Of a DNA stretch of 64,000 nt, positions 17,726 through 28,030 are shown piece after piece (positions within the stretch are counted from its first letter, which is position 1; every line of letters starts with the position of its first letter). The stretch covers positions 49,603 through 113,602 of the forward strand of contig NZ_PZYY01000012.1 of assembly GCF_003047265.1 (NCBI RefSeq), written 5' to 3'. This stretch comes from Nocardioides terrigena (GTDB taxonomy: Bacteria > Actinomycetota > Actinomycetes > Propionibacteriales > Nocardioidaceae). The translations under genes and the position numbers were made by a program. Under the pieces are notes generated by a model. That model made no database searches, was not told the origin of the DNA, and saw nothing but the letters and a program-made list of their open reading frames with translations.

Positions 17726-18180
17726 GGCGCCATTGTCCCCGACCCGGTCGGCAGGTCCCGCTGCAGGACCAGGGCGTCCGACCCGTCGCGGTAGTAGCGC
17801 GGTCGCACGTCGATGCGCCTGAAGCCGTGCGCGGCGTAGAACGCCACCGCGGCGCCGTTGCCCTCGCTCACCTCGAGCAGCATCCGGTCGGCCGCCCCGG
17901 TGTGCTCGAGGAGGTCCTCGAGGAGGGCGGTGGCGAGGCCGCTGCGGCGATGCTCGGGGCGTACGACGATCCGCTGCAGGTCGACGATGTCGCCGAGCGT
18001 CATCGAGACGGCATACCCGGCCGGCTCCCCGGACGGTGCGTCGGAGACCACGACGCGACGTCCCGGCCCCTCGAGCTCGGCGACCAGGGCCCGCGCGTCC
18101 CACGCGTCGCCGCCGAACACCTCGCGCTCGAGGTCGGCGAGGGCCGCGACGTCGTCCCCGGTGGCGAGCCGGATCGTCAC
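17722..18180 (-). CDS. rimI: Ribosomal protein S18-alanine N-acetyltransferase RimI
   Basis: A 152-residue GNAT acetyltransferase. The acetyl-CoA-binding loop is RIVVRPEHRRSGLATALLED and the motif B helix is NGAAVAFYAAHGFRRIDVRP, followed by the typical YYRDGSDALVLQRDL ending. RimI acetylates the N-terminus of ribosomal protein S18 and, in actinobacteria, possibly other proteins. The position between tsaB and tsaD is the classical one. It overlaps both neighbours by 4 bases, so the set is translationally coupled. Confidence 0.93.
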   Translation of the reverse strand: MTIRLATGDDVAALADLEREVFGGDAWDARALVAELEGPGRRVVVSDAPSGEPAGYAVSMTLGDIVDLQRIVVRPEHRRSGLATALLEDLLEHTGAADRMLLEVSEGNGAAVAFYAAHGFRRIDVRPRYYRDGSDALVLQRDLPTGSGTMAP

Positions 18181-18815
18181 AGCACCCGCTTGGGTGCGGC
18201 GTTGACCACGGCGTCGGGGCGGCGCAGGTAGAGCGGGTCGGGATCGAGCAGCTCGGCCCGCTCCTCGGCCACCACGCGGGCCAGCCAGCCCGCGCTGGGG
18301 CGGGCGGGACCGACCGGCCGGGGGAAGGCCTCGGGGTAGAGCAGCGCCCCCTCCCCGACCACCGGACTCCCGGTCGCGGCGTCGGCCGGCCGGAGGACCT
18401 CGGGACCCGACAGGCGACCTCCGTCGGCGTCGTACGACGCGAGGTAGACCTCCTTGCGCCGGGCGTCGGTGGCCACGAGGAAGTCCTCCCCGACCGCGCC
18501 CGAGTCGACCGCCTCGATCGCGAGCACGTCGAGGGTGCAGACGCCGTAGACCGGCAGCTCGAGGGCCAGGGCCAGGGTGCGGGCGGTGACGAGCCCGACG
18601 CGCAGCCCGGTGAACGGTCCCGGGCCGACTCCCACGGCGATCGCGGTGAGGTCCTGGCGCACGAGGCCGCGGTCGGCGAGCACCGACTCGATGAGCGGGG
18701 CGAGCTGCTCGCCGTGCTTCATCGGCAGGTCGGAGGAGCGCTCGGCGACCACGTCCTCGCCGTCGTGCAGGGCGACGGTGACGAAGGGGGTGGCGGTGTC
18801 GAAGGCGAGGAGCAC
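18177..18815 (-). CDS. tsaB: tRNA t6A37 threonylcarbamoyl complex dimerisation subunit TsaB
   Basis: A 212-residue ASKHA-fold protein, partner of TsaD. It begins with LLAFDTATPFVTVALHDGED and has the HGEQLAPLIESVL region and VGVGPGPFTGLRVGLVTART. The family is smaller than TsaD and lacks its metal site, which is so here. It follows tsaE by 13 bases and overlaps rimI by ATGA. Confidence 0.95.
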   Translation of the reverse strand: MLLAFDTATPFVTVALHDGEDVVAERSSDLPMKHGEQLAPLIESVLADRGLVRQDLTAIAVGVGPGPFTGLRVGLVTARTLALALELPVYGVCTLDVLAIEAVDSGAVGEDFLVATDARRKEVYLASYDADGGRLSGPEVLRPADAATGSPVVGEGALLYPEAFPRPVGPARPSAGWLARVVAEERAELLDPDPLYLRRPDAVVNAAPKRVL

Positions 18816-18828
18816 GGTGCGAGGTTAC

Positions 18829-19722
18829 TCAGACGACCCGGCGCAGCTCGACCCGACGAGGGTCGGCGTCGTCGACCCCCACCTCGTCCGCCAGGGCGCG
18901 CGTGATGGTGACGTCGAGGCGCTGCTCGGCGAGGGCCTCGGCCAGCCCGGCACCCCACTCGACGACGGTGACCGCGGTGTCCAGCGAGGTGTCGAGATCG
19001 AGGTCGTCGAGCTCCTCGATGCCCCCGAGCCGGTAGGCGTCGACGTGCACGAGGTCGGGGCCGTGGTCGAGCGACGGGTGCACCCGGGCGATGACGAAGG
19101 TCGGCGACGTGACCCCGCCGCGCACGCCCAGCCCCTCTCCCAGGCCCTGGGTGAAGGTCGTCTTGCCGGCTCCCAGCTCGCCGGTCAGCACGACGAGGTC
19201 CCCGGCCCGCAGGGCGGCGCCGACCCGGGTGCCGAGGTCGCGCATGGCGTCGGCGTCCGGGGCGTCGTACGACGTCGGGAGCGCGCGACGCAGCTCGACG
19301 TACGGCGGGCGGCGGTCGGCCTCCTCGAAGCCGTGCCGCTCCCAGAACCCGATCGTCGCGGGCAGCTCCTCACGGGCCAGCACACCGACGCACGCGTGGC
19401 CGATCGCCGCGTCGACGGCCGCGTCGACGAGGGCGGCGGCCACGCCGTGGCCCTGGGCGTCGGGCACGACCCCGAAGCGGCGCAGGTAGAAGGCCTCGGG
19501 CAGCGGCTTGAAGACCAAGGTGCCCACGGGCCGCCCGTCGAGGGTCGCCAGCAGTCCGCCGTACGCCGCGAGGTCGGCCGCGACGGTCTCCTCGGTGTCG
19601 GCCATCGCGTCGGCAGGCGGGTCCAGGGGCGGGCGGGCACCGAAGGCGGCCCGCACCACGGCCAGGACGTCCGCGGCGGCCTCGGGTCCCACCCGTCGCA
19701 CGGTCACGTCGGCACGGCTCAC
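18829..19722 (-). CDS. tsaE: Fusion of GNAT acetyltransferase and TsaE ATPase
   Basis: A 297-residue protein in two parts. Residues 1-145 form a GNAT domain: YLRRFGVVPDAQGHGVAAAL is the acetyl-CoA loop and IGFWERHGFEEADRRPPY is motif B. Residues 150-297 are TsaE, the ATPase needed for t6A formation, with Walker A GELGAGKTTFTQGLG, SPTFVIARVHPS, HVDAYRLGGIEELDDLDL and VVEWGAGLAEAL. Stand-alone TsaE is about 150 residues, so the fusion is real and in one frame. The GTG start overlaps the stop of the hydrolase gene by 4 bases. What the GNAT half acetylates is unknown. Confidence 0.9.
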   Translation of the reverse strand: MSRADVTVRRVGPEAAADVLAVVRAAFGARPPLDPPADAMADTEETVAADLAAYGGLLATLDGRPVGTLVFKPLPEAFYLRRFGVVPDAQGHGVAAALVDAAVDAAIGHACVGVLAREELPATIGFWERHGFEEADRRPPYVELRRALPTSYDAPDADAMRDLGTRVGAALRAGDLVVLTGELGAGKTTFTQGLGEGLGVRGGVTSPTFVIARVHPSLDHGPDLVHVDAYRLGGIEELDDLDLDTSLDTAVTVVEWGAGLAEALAEQRLDVTITRALADEVGVDDADPRRVELRRVV

Positions 19723-20801
19723 GAGGCCTCCACCCGCGCCAGGGCGAGCTCGATGAGGTCGTCGAGCTCGGCGTTGACGTCCTCGTGGCGCTCGAGGATG
19801 ACCATGTGCCCCGCTCCCTCGCACTCGAGCAGGCTCGAGCCGGGGATGCGCGCGTGCAGCTTGCGGCTGTGGCCGATGCTGGTGACCTTGTCGTCGGTGC
19901 CGCAGATGACCGCGGTCGGGACCTTGCCGAGGACCTCGACGTGGTCGAAGTGGTCGAGGGACGCGAAGGCCGGGTAGAAGTCGGCGACCACGGCGAAGGG
20001 CGTGTCGTTGAGCATGTCGTAGAGGAACTCGACGTAGTGCGCGGGGACCTCGTCGCCGAAGGCGTAGCGCTCGGTGACGACGTCGGCGACCGCGTGGCCC
20101 CACTTGCGGGCCAGGTCGACGATCCGGTGGCCGCGGTCCAGGGTGCGCACGGCACGCCCCACGAAGCGGCCCCCGAGCCCGAGGGGCAGCATCGGGAAGA
20201 GGATGCGACCGGGGTCGAGCCCGCCGGCCGTGGTGGAGATGAGGGCGGCGCCGACGATGCGGTCACCGAAGAGCTCCGGGTGCTGCTGGGCGAGGCTGAT
20301 GATGCTCATCCCGCCCATCGAGTGCCCGACCAGCACGACCGGCCCGGGAGCGGTCTGCTCGATGACCCGCAGCAGGTCCTTGCCGAGCTGCTCGATCGTG
20401 GCGTTCTCCTCCGAGGACCGCGCGGACCGGCCGTGCGAGCGCTGGTCGTAGTACACCGTCCGCACCTGGCCGCGGTAGCCGGCACGCTGGAAGTGCCAGC
20501 AGTCCATGTGCATCGAGTAGCCGTGGATGAAGACGACGGTCAGGTCACCCGTGGCGAGCCGGTGGTGCTGAGACGGGTCGACCTCGTCGATCTCGGCGTA
20601 GAGGTCGACCGCGTCGTCGGCGATGACGTGCAGCGGCGTCGAGCGCAGCGAGCCGAACGGCGTCTGGTCACCGTCGCGCCGCGCGATGACGCGGGCGCGG
20701 TGGGCGACGACGCCGACGGCCGCTCCGGCCGCGGCGAGACCGGCGGCTCCCGCGGCGGCGCCGATCACCTTGCGGCCGATGGATCCTCGTGCGCCGCTCA
20801 T
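19719..20801 (-). CDS. Alpha/beta-hydrolase with N-terminal membrane helix
   Basis: A 360-residue hydrolase. Residues 8-35 are hydrophobic and Ala/Gly-rich (VIGAAAGAAGLAAAGAAVGV), probably a membrane anchor. The fold then shows VVFIHGYSMHMDCWHFQ (oxyanion region), DQRSHGRS, the nucleophile elbow VGHSMGGMS, the acid in CGTDDKVTSIGHS and the histidine in CEGAGHMVILERH. An esterase or lipase activity is expected; the substrate is unknown. The gene sits between alr and tsaE, overlapping both by 4 bases. This position between alr and tsaE is common in actinobacteria. The start is the ATG overlapping the stop of alr. Confidence 0.9.
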   Translation of the reverse strand: MSGARGSIGRKVIGAAAGAAGLAAAGAAVGVVAHRARVIARRDGDQTPFGSLRSTPLHVIADDAVDLYAEIDEVDPSQHHRLATGDLTVVFIHGYSMHMDCWHFQRAGYRGQVRTVYYDQRSHGRSARSSEENATIEQLGKDLLRVIEQTAPGPVVLVGHSMGGMSIISLAQQHPELFGDRIVGAALISTTAGGLDPGRILFPMLPLGLGGRFVGRAVRTLDRGHRIVDLARKWGHAVADVVTERYAFGDEVPAHYVEFLYDMLNDTPFAVVADFYPAFASLDHFDHVEVLGKVPTAVICGTDDKVTSIGHSRKLHARIPGSSLLECEGAGHMVILERHEDVNAELDDLIELALARVEAS

Positions 20802-21916
20802 GCGGTTCCTCCGTCCACGTGGCGGCGGGCCAGGCGCCCGCCGACCCGCGTCACGATCTCGTAGTTGATGGTGTCGAGCGCCTCGGCCCACTCCTGCGCG
20901 GTCGGCTCTCCCGCGGAGCCCGGACCGAAGAGGACGACGTCGTCACCGGGCCGGAGGGTGTCGTCGCCGAGGTCGACGACCAGCTGGTCCATGCAGACCC
21001 GGCCCCGGACCGCACGGCGCGCGCCCCCGGCCCAGACCTCGACCCGGTTGCCGGCGGCGCGCGGGATGCCGTCGCCGTACCCGGCGGGGACGACGCCGAC
21101 CGTCGTGTCCTGCGGGGCGACCCACGTGTGGCCGTAGGAGACACCGGCGCCGGCGGGGATCCGCTTGGCAAGCGCCAGGTCGGCGCGGACCGTCATGGCC
21201 GGTCGCAGGTCGAGGTCGTGGGGCACTCCCGGCGCCGGGTCCAGGCCGTAGGACGCGATGCCGCAGCGCACCAGGTCGTGGCGCGACCCGGGTCGCAGGA
21301 TCGCGGCGGCGGAGTTGGCCAGGTGCCGCACCTCGGGGTCCAGTCCGGCCGACGCCGCGAGGGCCAGGGCCTCGGCGAAGGCCGCCTCCTGGGCGGCGTT
21401 CGCGGGGTGGTCCGGGTCGTCGCTGGCGGCGAAGTGGGACCAGACGCCGGTGATCCGCACCCGGCCGTCGCGCTCGAGGCCGCGGGCATGGGCGAAGAGG
21501 CCCTCCCAGTCGGCGCGGGCCGCGCCGCCTCGGGACAGGCCGGTGTCGACCTTGATCTGGACGCGGGCCACCCCGGCGGCGACCATCTCGTCGAGCTCCG
21601 TCGTGGTGTACGCCGTCACGTCGAGGTCCGCAGCGGCCGCGACCGCGTAGTCCTCCCCCGGGACCGTGAGCCAGCACAGCACCCGTCCGGTGTCCCCCGC
21701 TGCCCGCAGCGCGAGGGCCTCGTCCACGGTCGCGACGCCCAGCCATCCGGCGCCGGCCTCGCGGGCGGCCCGGGCGACGGGCACCATCCCGTGGCCGTAG
21801 CCGTCGGCCTTGACGACCGTCATCATCGCGACGTCCGGACCGACGACCTCCCGCAGCAGGCGCACGTTGTGACGGATCGCCGCGAGGTCCACGACGATCT
21901 CGGCACGGGGGGGCAT
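20798..21916 (-). CDS. alr: Alanine racemase
   Basis: A 372-residue PLP enzyme that makes D-alanine for peptidoglycan. The PLP lysine is in TVVKADGYGHGMVP and the catalytic tyrosine in AGVSYGHTWVAP. RVQIKVDTGLSRGG and VRCGIASYGLDPAPG are further family signatures, and RRAVRGRVCMDQLVVDLGD forms part of the C-terminal barrel. The start chosen is ATG 21916, with GGAAGA upstream; a GTG 24 bases earlier is also possible. It belongs to a chain of overlapping minus-strand genes running toward tsaD. Confidence 0.96.
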   Translation of the reverse strand: MPPRAEIVVDLAAIRHNVRLLREVVGPDVAMMTVVKADGYGHGMVPVARAAREAGAGWLGVATVDEALALRAAGDTGRVLCWLTVPGEDYAVAAAADLDVTAYTTTELDEMVAAGVARVQIKVDTGLSRGGAARADWEGLFAHARGLERDGRVRITGVWSHFAASDDPDHPANAAQEAAFAEALALAASAGLDPEVRHLANSAAAILRPGSRHDLVRCGIASYGLDPAPGVPHDLDLRPAMTVRADLALAKRIPAGAGVSYGHTWVAPQDTTVGVVPAGYGDGIPRAAGNRVEVWAGGARRAVRGRVCMDQLVVDLGDDTLRPGDDVVLFGPGSAGEPTAQEWAEALDTINYEIVTRVGGRLARRHVDGGTA

Positions 21917-21950
21917 GGTGGCAATTCTTCCATCCGTCACCCGACACCGG

Positions 21951-23318
21951 TCACGGCAGGGACCGCACCACGGCGGGCAGCGCCGCCGCGACGTCGCCCG
22001 CCACCAGCGGCCCGCCGCCCGACGCCAGCGTCGCGGCGGCGCCGTGCAGCCAGGAGCCGACCGACGCGGCGTCCCACGGATCGAGACCGGCGGCCAGCAA
22101 GGCGCCGATCAGGCCGGACAGGACGTCGCCGGCGCCGGCGGTCGCCAGCCAGGGCAGCCCGGTGGTCGTGACGCGTGTGCGGCCGTCCGGCGCCACCACC
22201 AGCGTGTGACGACCCTTGAGCAGCAGCACCGCGTCGTACTTCTCGGCGGCCAGGCGGGCGTGGGCCAGCGGACGGGCCTCGACGTCCTCGCGAGCGGTGT
22301 CGAGCATCCGGGCCAGCTCACCGGCGTGCGGCGTGAGCACGGCGGCCTGCCCGGGCCGTACGTGGGCGAGCCCGTCGGCGTCCACGAGCACGGGTACGCC
22401 GCTGCCGACGGCGGCCGCCAGCTGCTCGGCCGCCTCGTCCCCGCCACCGGGGCCGACCACCCACGCCTGCACCCGACCGTCGCCGACCACCTCCGGGTGG
22501 GCGCCCCGGACCCGGTCGGCGGCACTGCCGACGTAGCGCACCATCCCGACCAGGCCGCTGGAGGCCCCGGCCACGCATAGCAGCGCGGCCCCGGGATAGG
22601 TCTCGGAGCCGGCGCGGACGCCGACCACGCCACGGGTGTACTTGTGGTCGTCGGGCCCCGGCCGGGGCACGAGTGCGGCGACGTCCTCGGGCTGGAGGGA
22701 CTCCACGACGGCGGGCGGCAGCTCGAGGCCGAGGTCGACGAGGTGCACCGCCCCGCACACCCCGGCCGCGGGGCCGACGAGGTGGGCGACCTTGTGGGTG
22801 CCGAAGGTGACGGTGAGGTCCGCGACCACGTGCGGCCCGTCGAGCTCACCGGTGTCCACGTCGACCCCCGAGGGCACGTCGACCGCCACCACCGGGACAC
22901 CGACCAGCGCGGCCAGCGCCGCGACCGCCTCGGGCCGCAGCCCGGGTCGTCCCCCGATGCCGACGATGCCGTCGACCACGACGTCGGGGCGGGGCGCGTC
23001 GGCGACGTCGTCCACCACGGTGCCGCCCGCCGCCGTGAACGCGGCCAGTCCCTGCTCGTGGTGGCTGCCACCGAGGAGCACCGCAGCGACCCGCGAGCCG
23101 CGGCGCAGCAGCGCGCACCCGGCGTACAGCGCGTCGCCGCCGTTGTCCCCCGAGCCGACCAGCAGCAGGACGCGGTGGCCGTAGCCGCCGCCGAGCAGGT
23201 CGAGGACCGCGTGCGCGAGGCCGGTGGCGGCGCGCTGCATGAGGACGCCGTCGGGCAGCGACCTCATCAGGTCGGCCTCGGCGTCGCGCACCTGGGGGAC
23301 GGTGTGGGCACGGCGCAT
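21951..23318 (-). CDS. nnr: Bifunctional NAD(P)H-hydrate epimerase/dehydratase
   Basis: A 455-residue repair enzyme. The N-terminal epimerase domain (residues 1-215) has LLLVGSGDNGGDALYAGCAL and VPVVAVDVPSGVDVDTGEL. The C-terminal ADP-dependent dehydratase (residues 225-455) has VLTPHAGELARML, DAVLLLKGRHTLVVAPDG and GLPWLATAGAGDVLSGLIGA, the nucleotide/phosphate loop. Together they restore damaged NADHX and NADPHX. It lies between the LysM/acpS genes and alr. Confidence 0.95.
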   Translation of the reverse strand: MRRAHTVPQVRDAEADLMRSLPDGVLMQRAATGLAHAVLDLLGGGYGHRVLLLVGSGDNGGDALYAGCALLRRGSRVAAVLLGGSHHEQGLAAFTAAGGTVVDDVADAPRPDVVVDGIVGIGGRPGLRPEAVAALAALVGVPVVAVDVPSGVDVDTGELDGPHVVADLTVTFGTHKVAHLVGPAAGVCGAVHLVDLGLELPPAVVESLQPEDVAALVPRPGPDDHKYTRGVVGVRAGSETYPGAALLCVAGASSGLVGMVRYVGSAADRVRGAHPEVVGDGRVQAWVVGPGGGDEAAEQLAAAVGSGVPVLVDADGLAHVRPGQAAVLTPHAGELARMLDTAREDVEARPLAHARLAAEKYDAVLLLKGRHTLVVAPDGRTRVTTTGLPWLATAGAGDVLSGLIGALLAAGLDPWDAASVGSWLHGAAATLASGGGPLVAGDVAAALPAVVRSLP

Positions 23319-23360
23319 GCCGCCACGCTAGCGGCTGGCCGGGCCCCGGCCCCGCGTCCG

Positions 23361-23636
23361 TCAGCTCGCGGGGAGGCGCAGCTCCTGGCCGGGGAAGATC
23401 AGGTCCGGCTCGTCGATGCCGTTGAGCCGGGCGAGCTCGTCGCGGGTCACGCCGTGGCGGGCGCCGATGTCGCCGAGGGTGTCACCGGTGCGGACCGTGT
23501 ACGTCGCGTACGCCGGCTCGACGGGGACCTCGGCCGGCACCTCGTCGGGGACCTCCTCGGGCGTCCGCCCGGCCTGCGGGGGCGGGGCGGCGACGGCTCC
23601 CCGGAGCACGTTCTTGACGGAGTCCAGGAAGCCCAT
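23361..23636 (-). CDS. Small LysM-domain protein
   Basis: A 91-residue protein. A Pro/Glu/Val-rich segment (residues 21-42) separates a short N-terminal helix from one LysM domain at residues 45-89 (YTVRTGDTLGDIGARHGVTR then IFPGQELRLP). LysM usually binds N-acetylglucosamine polymers such as peptidoglycan. No signal peptide or membrane segment is visible, so the protein may be cytoplasmic or use another export route. It lies among cell-wall and housekeeping genes (acpS, nnr, alr). Confidence 0.85.
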   Translation of the reverse strand: MGFLDSVKNVLRGAVAAPPPQAGRTPEEVPDEVPAEVPVEPAYATYTVRTGDTLGDIGARHGVTRDELARLNGIDEPDLIFPGQELRLPAS

Positions 23637-23672
23637 GGCGTCACCGTAGCCCCAGCCCGCGGGGGTCGGCCC

Positions 23673-24023
23673 TCAGCCCTCCAGGACCACCACGGCGGAG
23701 GCGATCCCGGCGTCGTGCGAGAGGGACACGTGGACGTGCCGGACGCCGAGCGCCTCGGCCTGCGCGAGCACCGTCCCCCGGATCTCGAAGCGCGGTCGGC
23801 CGGTCTCCTCGGAGACGATCTCGGCGTCGTGCCAGGCCATGCCGACGGGGGCGCCGAGCGCCTTGGCGATGGCCTCCTTGGCCGCGAAGCGTGCCGCCAG
23901 CGAGGCGTGCGGTCGCGACGCCTCGGACGGCGTGAAGAGCCGCTCGCGCAGCGCCGGGGTGCGCTGCAACGACTCCTCGAAGCGGTCCAGGTCGACCACG
24001 TCGATTCCGACGCCGACGATCAT
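23673..24023 (-). CDS. acpS: Holo-[acyl-carrier-protein] synthase
   Basis: A 116-residue phosphopantetheinyl transferase of normal length, which activates acyl carrier protein using coenzyme A. The magnesium-binding aspartate is in VGVGIDVVDLDRFEESL and the glutamate in AARFAAKEAIAKALG. HVHVSLSHDAGIASAVVVLE forms the last strand. It follows glmS by 31 bases, in the conserved actinobacterial order. Confidence 0.96.
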   Translation of the reverse strand: MIVGVGIDVVDLDRFEESLQRTPALRERLFTPSEASRPHASLAARFAAKEAIAKALGAPVGMAWHDAEIVSEETGRPRFEIRGTVLAQAEALGVRHVHVSLSHDAGIASAVVVLEG

Positions 24024-24054
24024 CGGACGATCACGCGCGCGCCGGTCCGGTGGG

Positions 24055-25911
<1,857 letters not shown>

Positions 25912-25944
25912 GGGCCGGAGTCTACGCAAGCGTGCCGGTCCCCA

Positions 25945-25994
25945 GCGCATCCGCCGCCGGTGCAACAATCCTGCGCATGTCCGCCGCCGGTGCA
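25945..25994. repeat. Direct repeat spanning the coaA start
   Basis: GCGCATCCGCCGCCGGTGCA (25945-25964) recurs at 25973-25994 as the same sequence with GT inserted after GCGCAT. The second copy contains the coaA start codon and first codons (Met-Ser-Ala-Ala-Gly-Ala). The first copy lacks an ATG. Confidence 0.7.
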
Positions 25995-26960
25995 GCTGAG
26001 CGGGAGGGTCTCCCCGGTGCGAGCGAGACCTCTCCCTACGTCGAGCTCGACCGGTCGGCCTGGGCCGCGCTGGCGCGGGAGACCGAAAACCCCCTCTCCC
26101 CCGAGGAGGTGGGCAGCCTCCGCGGCCTGGGCGACGCGCTCGACCTCAACGAGGTGGAGCAGGTCTACCTCCCGCTCTCGCGCCTGTTGTCGTTGTACGT
26201 CGCCTCGGCCGGCCGGCTGCACCGCGAGCAGGAGGAGTTCCTGCACCGCCAGCAACCGCCGCGCACGCCGTTCGTCATCGGCCTCGCCGGGTCGGTCGCG
26301 GTCGGCAAGTCCACCACCGCCCGCGTGCTCCAGCAGATGCTCGCCCACTGGCCCGAGCACCCCAACGTCGCGCTGGTCACCACCGACGGCTTCCTGCTCC
26401 CCAACGCCGAGCTCGAGCGCCGCGGCATCCTGCACCGCAAGGGCTTCCCCGAGTCCTACGACCGCAAGGCCCTGATGCGCTTCGTCGTCGACATCAAGTC
26501 CGGCAAGGACGAGGTCGAGGCCCCGATCTACTCCCACCTCGTCTACGACGTGGTCCCCGGCGAGAAGGTCGTCGTCAAGCGCCCCGACGTGGTGATCATC
26601 GAGGGCCTCAACGTCCTCCAGCCGGCGCGGGTGCGCGACGACGGCAAGGCCGGCCTCGCCGTCAGCGACTTCTTCGACTTCTCCGTCTACGTCGACGCCG
26701 CCGTCGGCGACATCAAGCGCTGGTACGTCGAGCGGTTCCTGCGGCTGCGCGAGACGGCGTTCCAGGACCCGCTCTCCTACTTCCGCAAGTACGCCATGCT
26801 CTCCGAGCACGAGGCCACCGCCGAGGCCGGCCGCATCTGGGACGCCATCAACGGCCCCAACCTCCTCGAGAACGTCGCCCCCACGCGCGCCCGGGCCACC
26901 CTGGTGCTGCGCAAGGACTCCGACCACTCCGTGCGCTACGTGCGGCTGCGCAAGCTCTGA
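25977..26960 (+). CDS. coaA: Type I pantothenate kinase
   Basis: A 327-residue P-loop kinase that phosphorylates pantothenate, the first committed step of coenzyme A synthesis. Walker A is GLAGSVAVGKSTTARVL at about residue 103. VTTDGFLLPNAELERRG, LHRKGFPESYDRKALMRFV and IEGLNVLQPARV are family signatures. The first 20 residues are a poorly conserved tail, and the start lies in a direct repeat; an in-frame start 45 bases upstream is less likely. It is the only plus-strand gene in the conserved block, divergent from glmS. Confidence 0.96.
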   Translation: MSAAGAAEREGLPGASETSPYVELDRSAWAALARETENPLSPEEVGSLRGLGDALDLNEVEQVYLPLSRLLSLYVASAGRLHREQEEFLHRQQPPRTPFVIGLAGSVAVGKSTTARVLQQMLAHWPEHPNVALVTTDGFLLPNAELERRGILHRKGFPESYDRKALMRFVVDIKSGKDEVEAPIYSHLVYDVVPGEKVVVKRPDVVIIEGLNVLQPARVRDDGKAGLAVSDFFDFSVYVDAAVGDIKRWYVERFLRLRETAFQDPLSYFRKYAMLSEHEATAEAGRIWDAINGPNLLENVAPTRARATLVLRKDSDHSVRYVRLRKL

Positions 26961-26976
26961 CCTTGCCCTGGGCGCC

Positions 26977-27975
26977 TCAGAGGACCTTCTGCAGCTCCAG
27001 CAGGGTCTCGATGCTGCGGTAGCCGAGGGCCTCGTTGACGGCGTTCATGTGGGTGTTGACCTCGGCGTTGCAGGTGTCGACCGTGGCGCACTGCGGGTAC
27101 GTCGCGGCGAGGAGGTCGTGGGTGGCGACCTTGAGCGCGAGCCCCAGGCGGTGTCCACGGTGCGCGGGGTCGACGAGGGTGATCCCGACCTGTCCGTGGG
27201 TGGGGTCGGCGTCGTTGACGCGGACGTCGCTGGAGCCTGCCACCGATCCGTCGGGCGCGATCGCCAGGGCGGTGAGGGCGTGGCGACCGATGCCCACCTG
27301 GCGCTGCTCGGCGGCACGCAACCGCTCCGAGGTCCACTCGGAGTCCTCGAGGTCGAGGTCGCCCAGCGGGATCTCGGAGATGAGCATCCCCAGGAGCCGC
27401 CCGAAGGACTCCACGTGCTCGTCCGGACAGACCGTGTCGAACGTGACCACCGTGTAGTCGTCGGCTCGGGACCCGACGGACGCGACGAGGGCCGAGCGAC
27501 GCGCGACGTACGACGCCAGCGCCAGCTCCTTGAAGCCCTCCCGGCTCGCGACGACGAACCCCCGGGCGAGGGCGAACTGTTCGGCCGGTCCGGTCTCCCC
27601 CGGCGGCACGTAGCCCTCGGCCTGGAGCGTGGTCCGACCCAGGGCCGCGGCCCGGGACTCCCCCTCGGCCACCAGGAGCGTGCCGAGGCCCTCGCGGCGC
27701 CGAGGCGGCAGGACGTAGACGTCGAGCACAGCGGTGTGGAGGTTCTCCTGCACCGGAGCCAGCAGGAGCGCCGACCCGACCATCCGGTCACCGTCGAAGG
27801 CGCCGAGGAACACGGTGTCGCGCTCGGGGTTGGCAGCCGGGAGCGCCGTACGGCTGACCTCCCAGCGGGGCCACGGGCGCCCGGGCCGCTCGGCCGTGGC
27901 GGCCGCGCCGACCTCCCACCAGGCGCGCAGCGACGCCTCGTCGTGCGGGTCGACTGCGCAGATCTCGATGGTCAC
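26977..27975 (-). CDS. Two-domain GNAT acetyltransferase
   Basis: A 332-residue protein starting at GTG 27975. The N-terminal GNAT domain has LDVYVLPPRRREGLGTLLVA and the C-terminal one ITLVDPAHRGHRLGLALKVA, each an acetyl-CoA pyrophosphate loop. The end reads CNAEVNTHMNAVNEALGYRS. It is related to the gene product at 53898, which has the same ending, so the window holds two members. Mycothiol synthase is also a two-domain GNAT, but this one lacks enough similarity for me to claim that activity. Substrate unknown. It is convergent with coaA, only 16 bases away. Confidence 0.85.
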   Translation of the reverse strand: MTIEICAVDPHDEASLRAWWEVGAAATAERPGRPWPRWEVSRTALPAANPERDTVFLGAFDGDRMVGSALLLAPVQENLHTAVLDVYVLPPRRREGLGTLLVAEGESRAAALGRTTLQAEGYVPPGETGPAEQFALARGFVVASREGFKELALASYVARRSALVASVGSRADDYTVVTFDTVCPDEHVESFGRLLGMLISEIPLGDLDLEDSEWTSERLRAAEQRQVGIGRHALTALAIAPDGSVAGSSDVRVNDADPTHGQVGITLVDPAHRGHRLGLALKVATHDLLAATYPQCATVDTCNAEVNTHMNAVNEALGYRSIETLLELQKVL

Positions 27976-28030
27976 TTCCGCGACCCTAGGGCAGCGGCGC
28001 TCACCGGGCACCCCGGTTTTGCGGGGGGCC

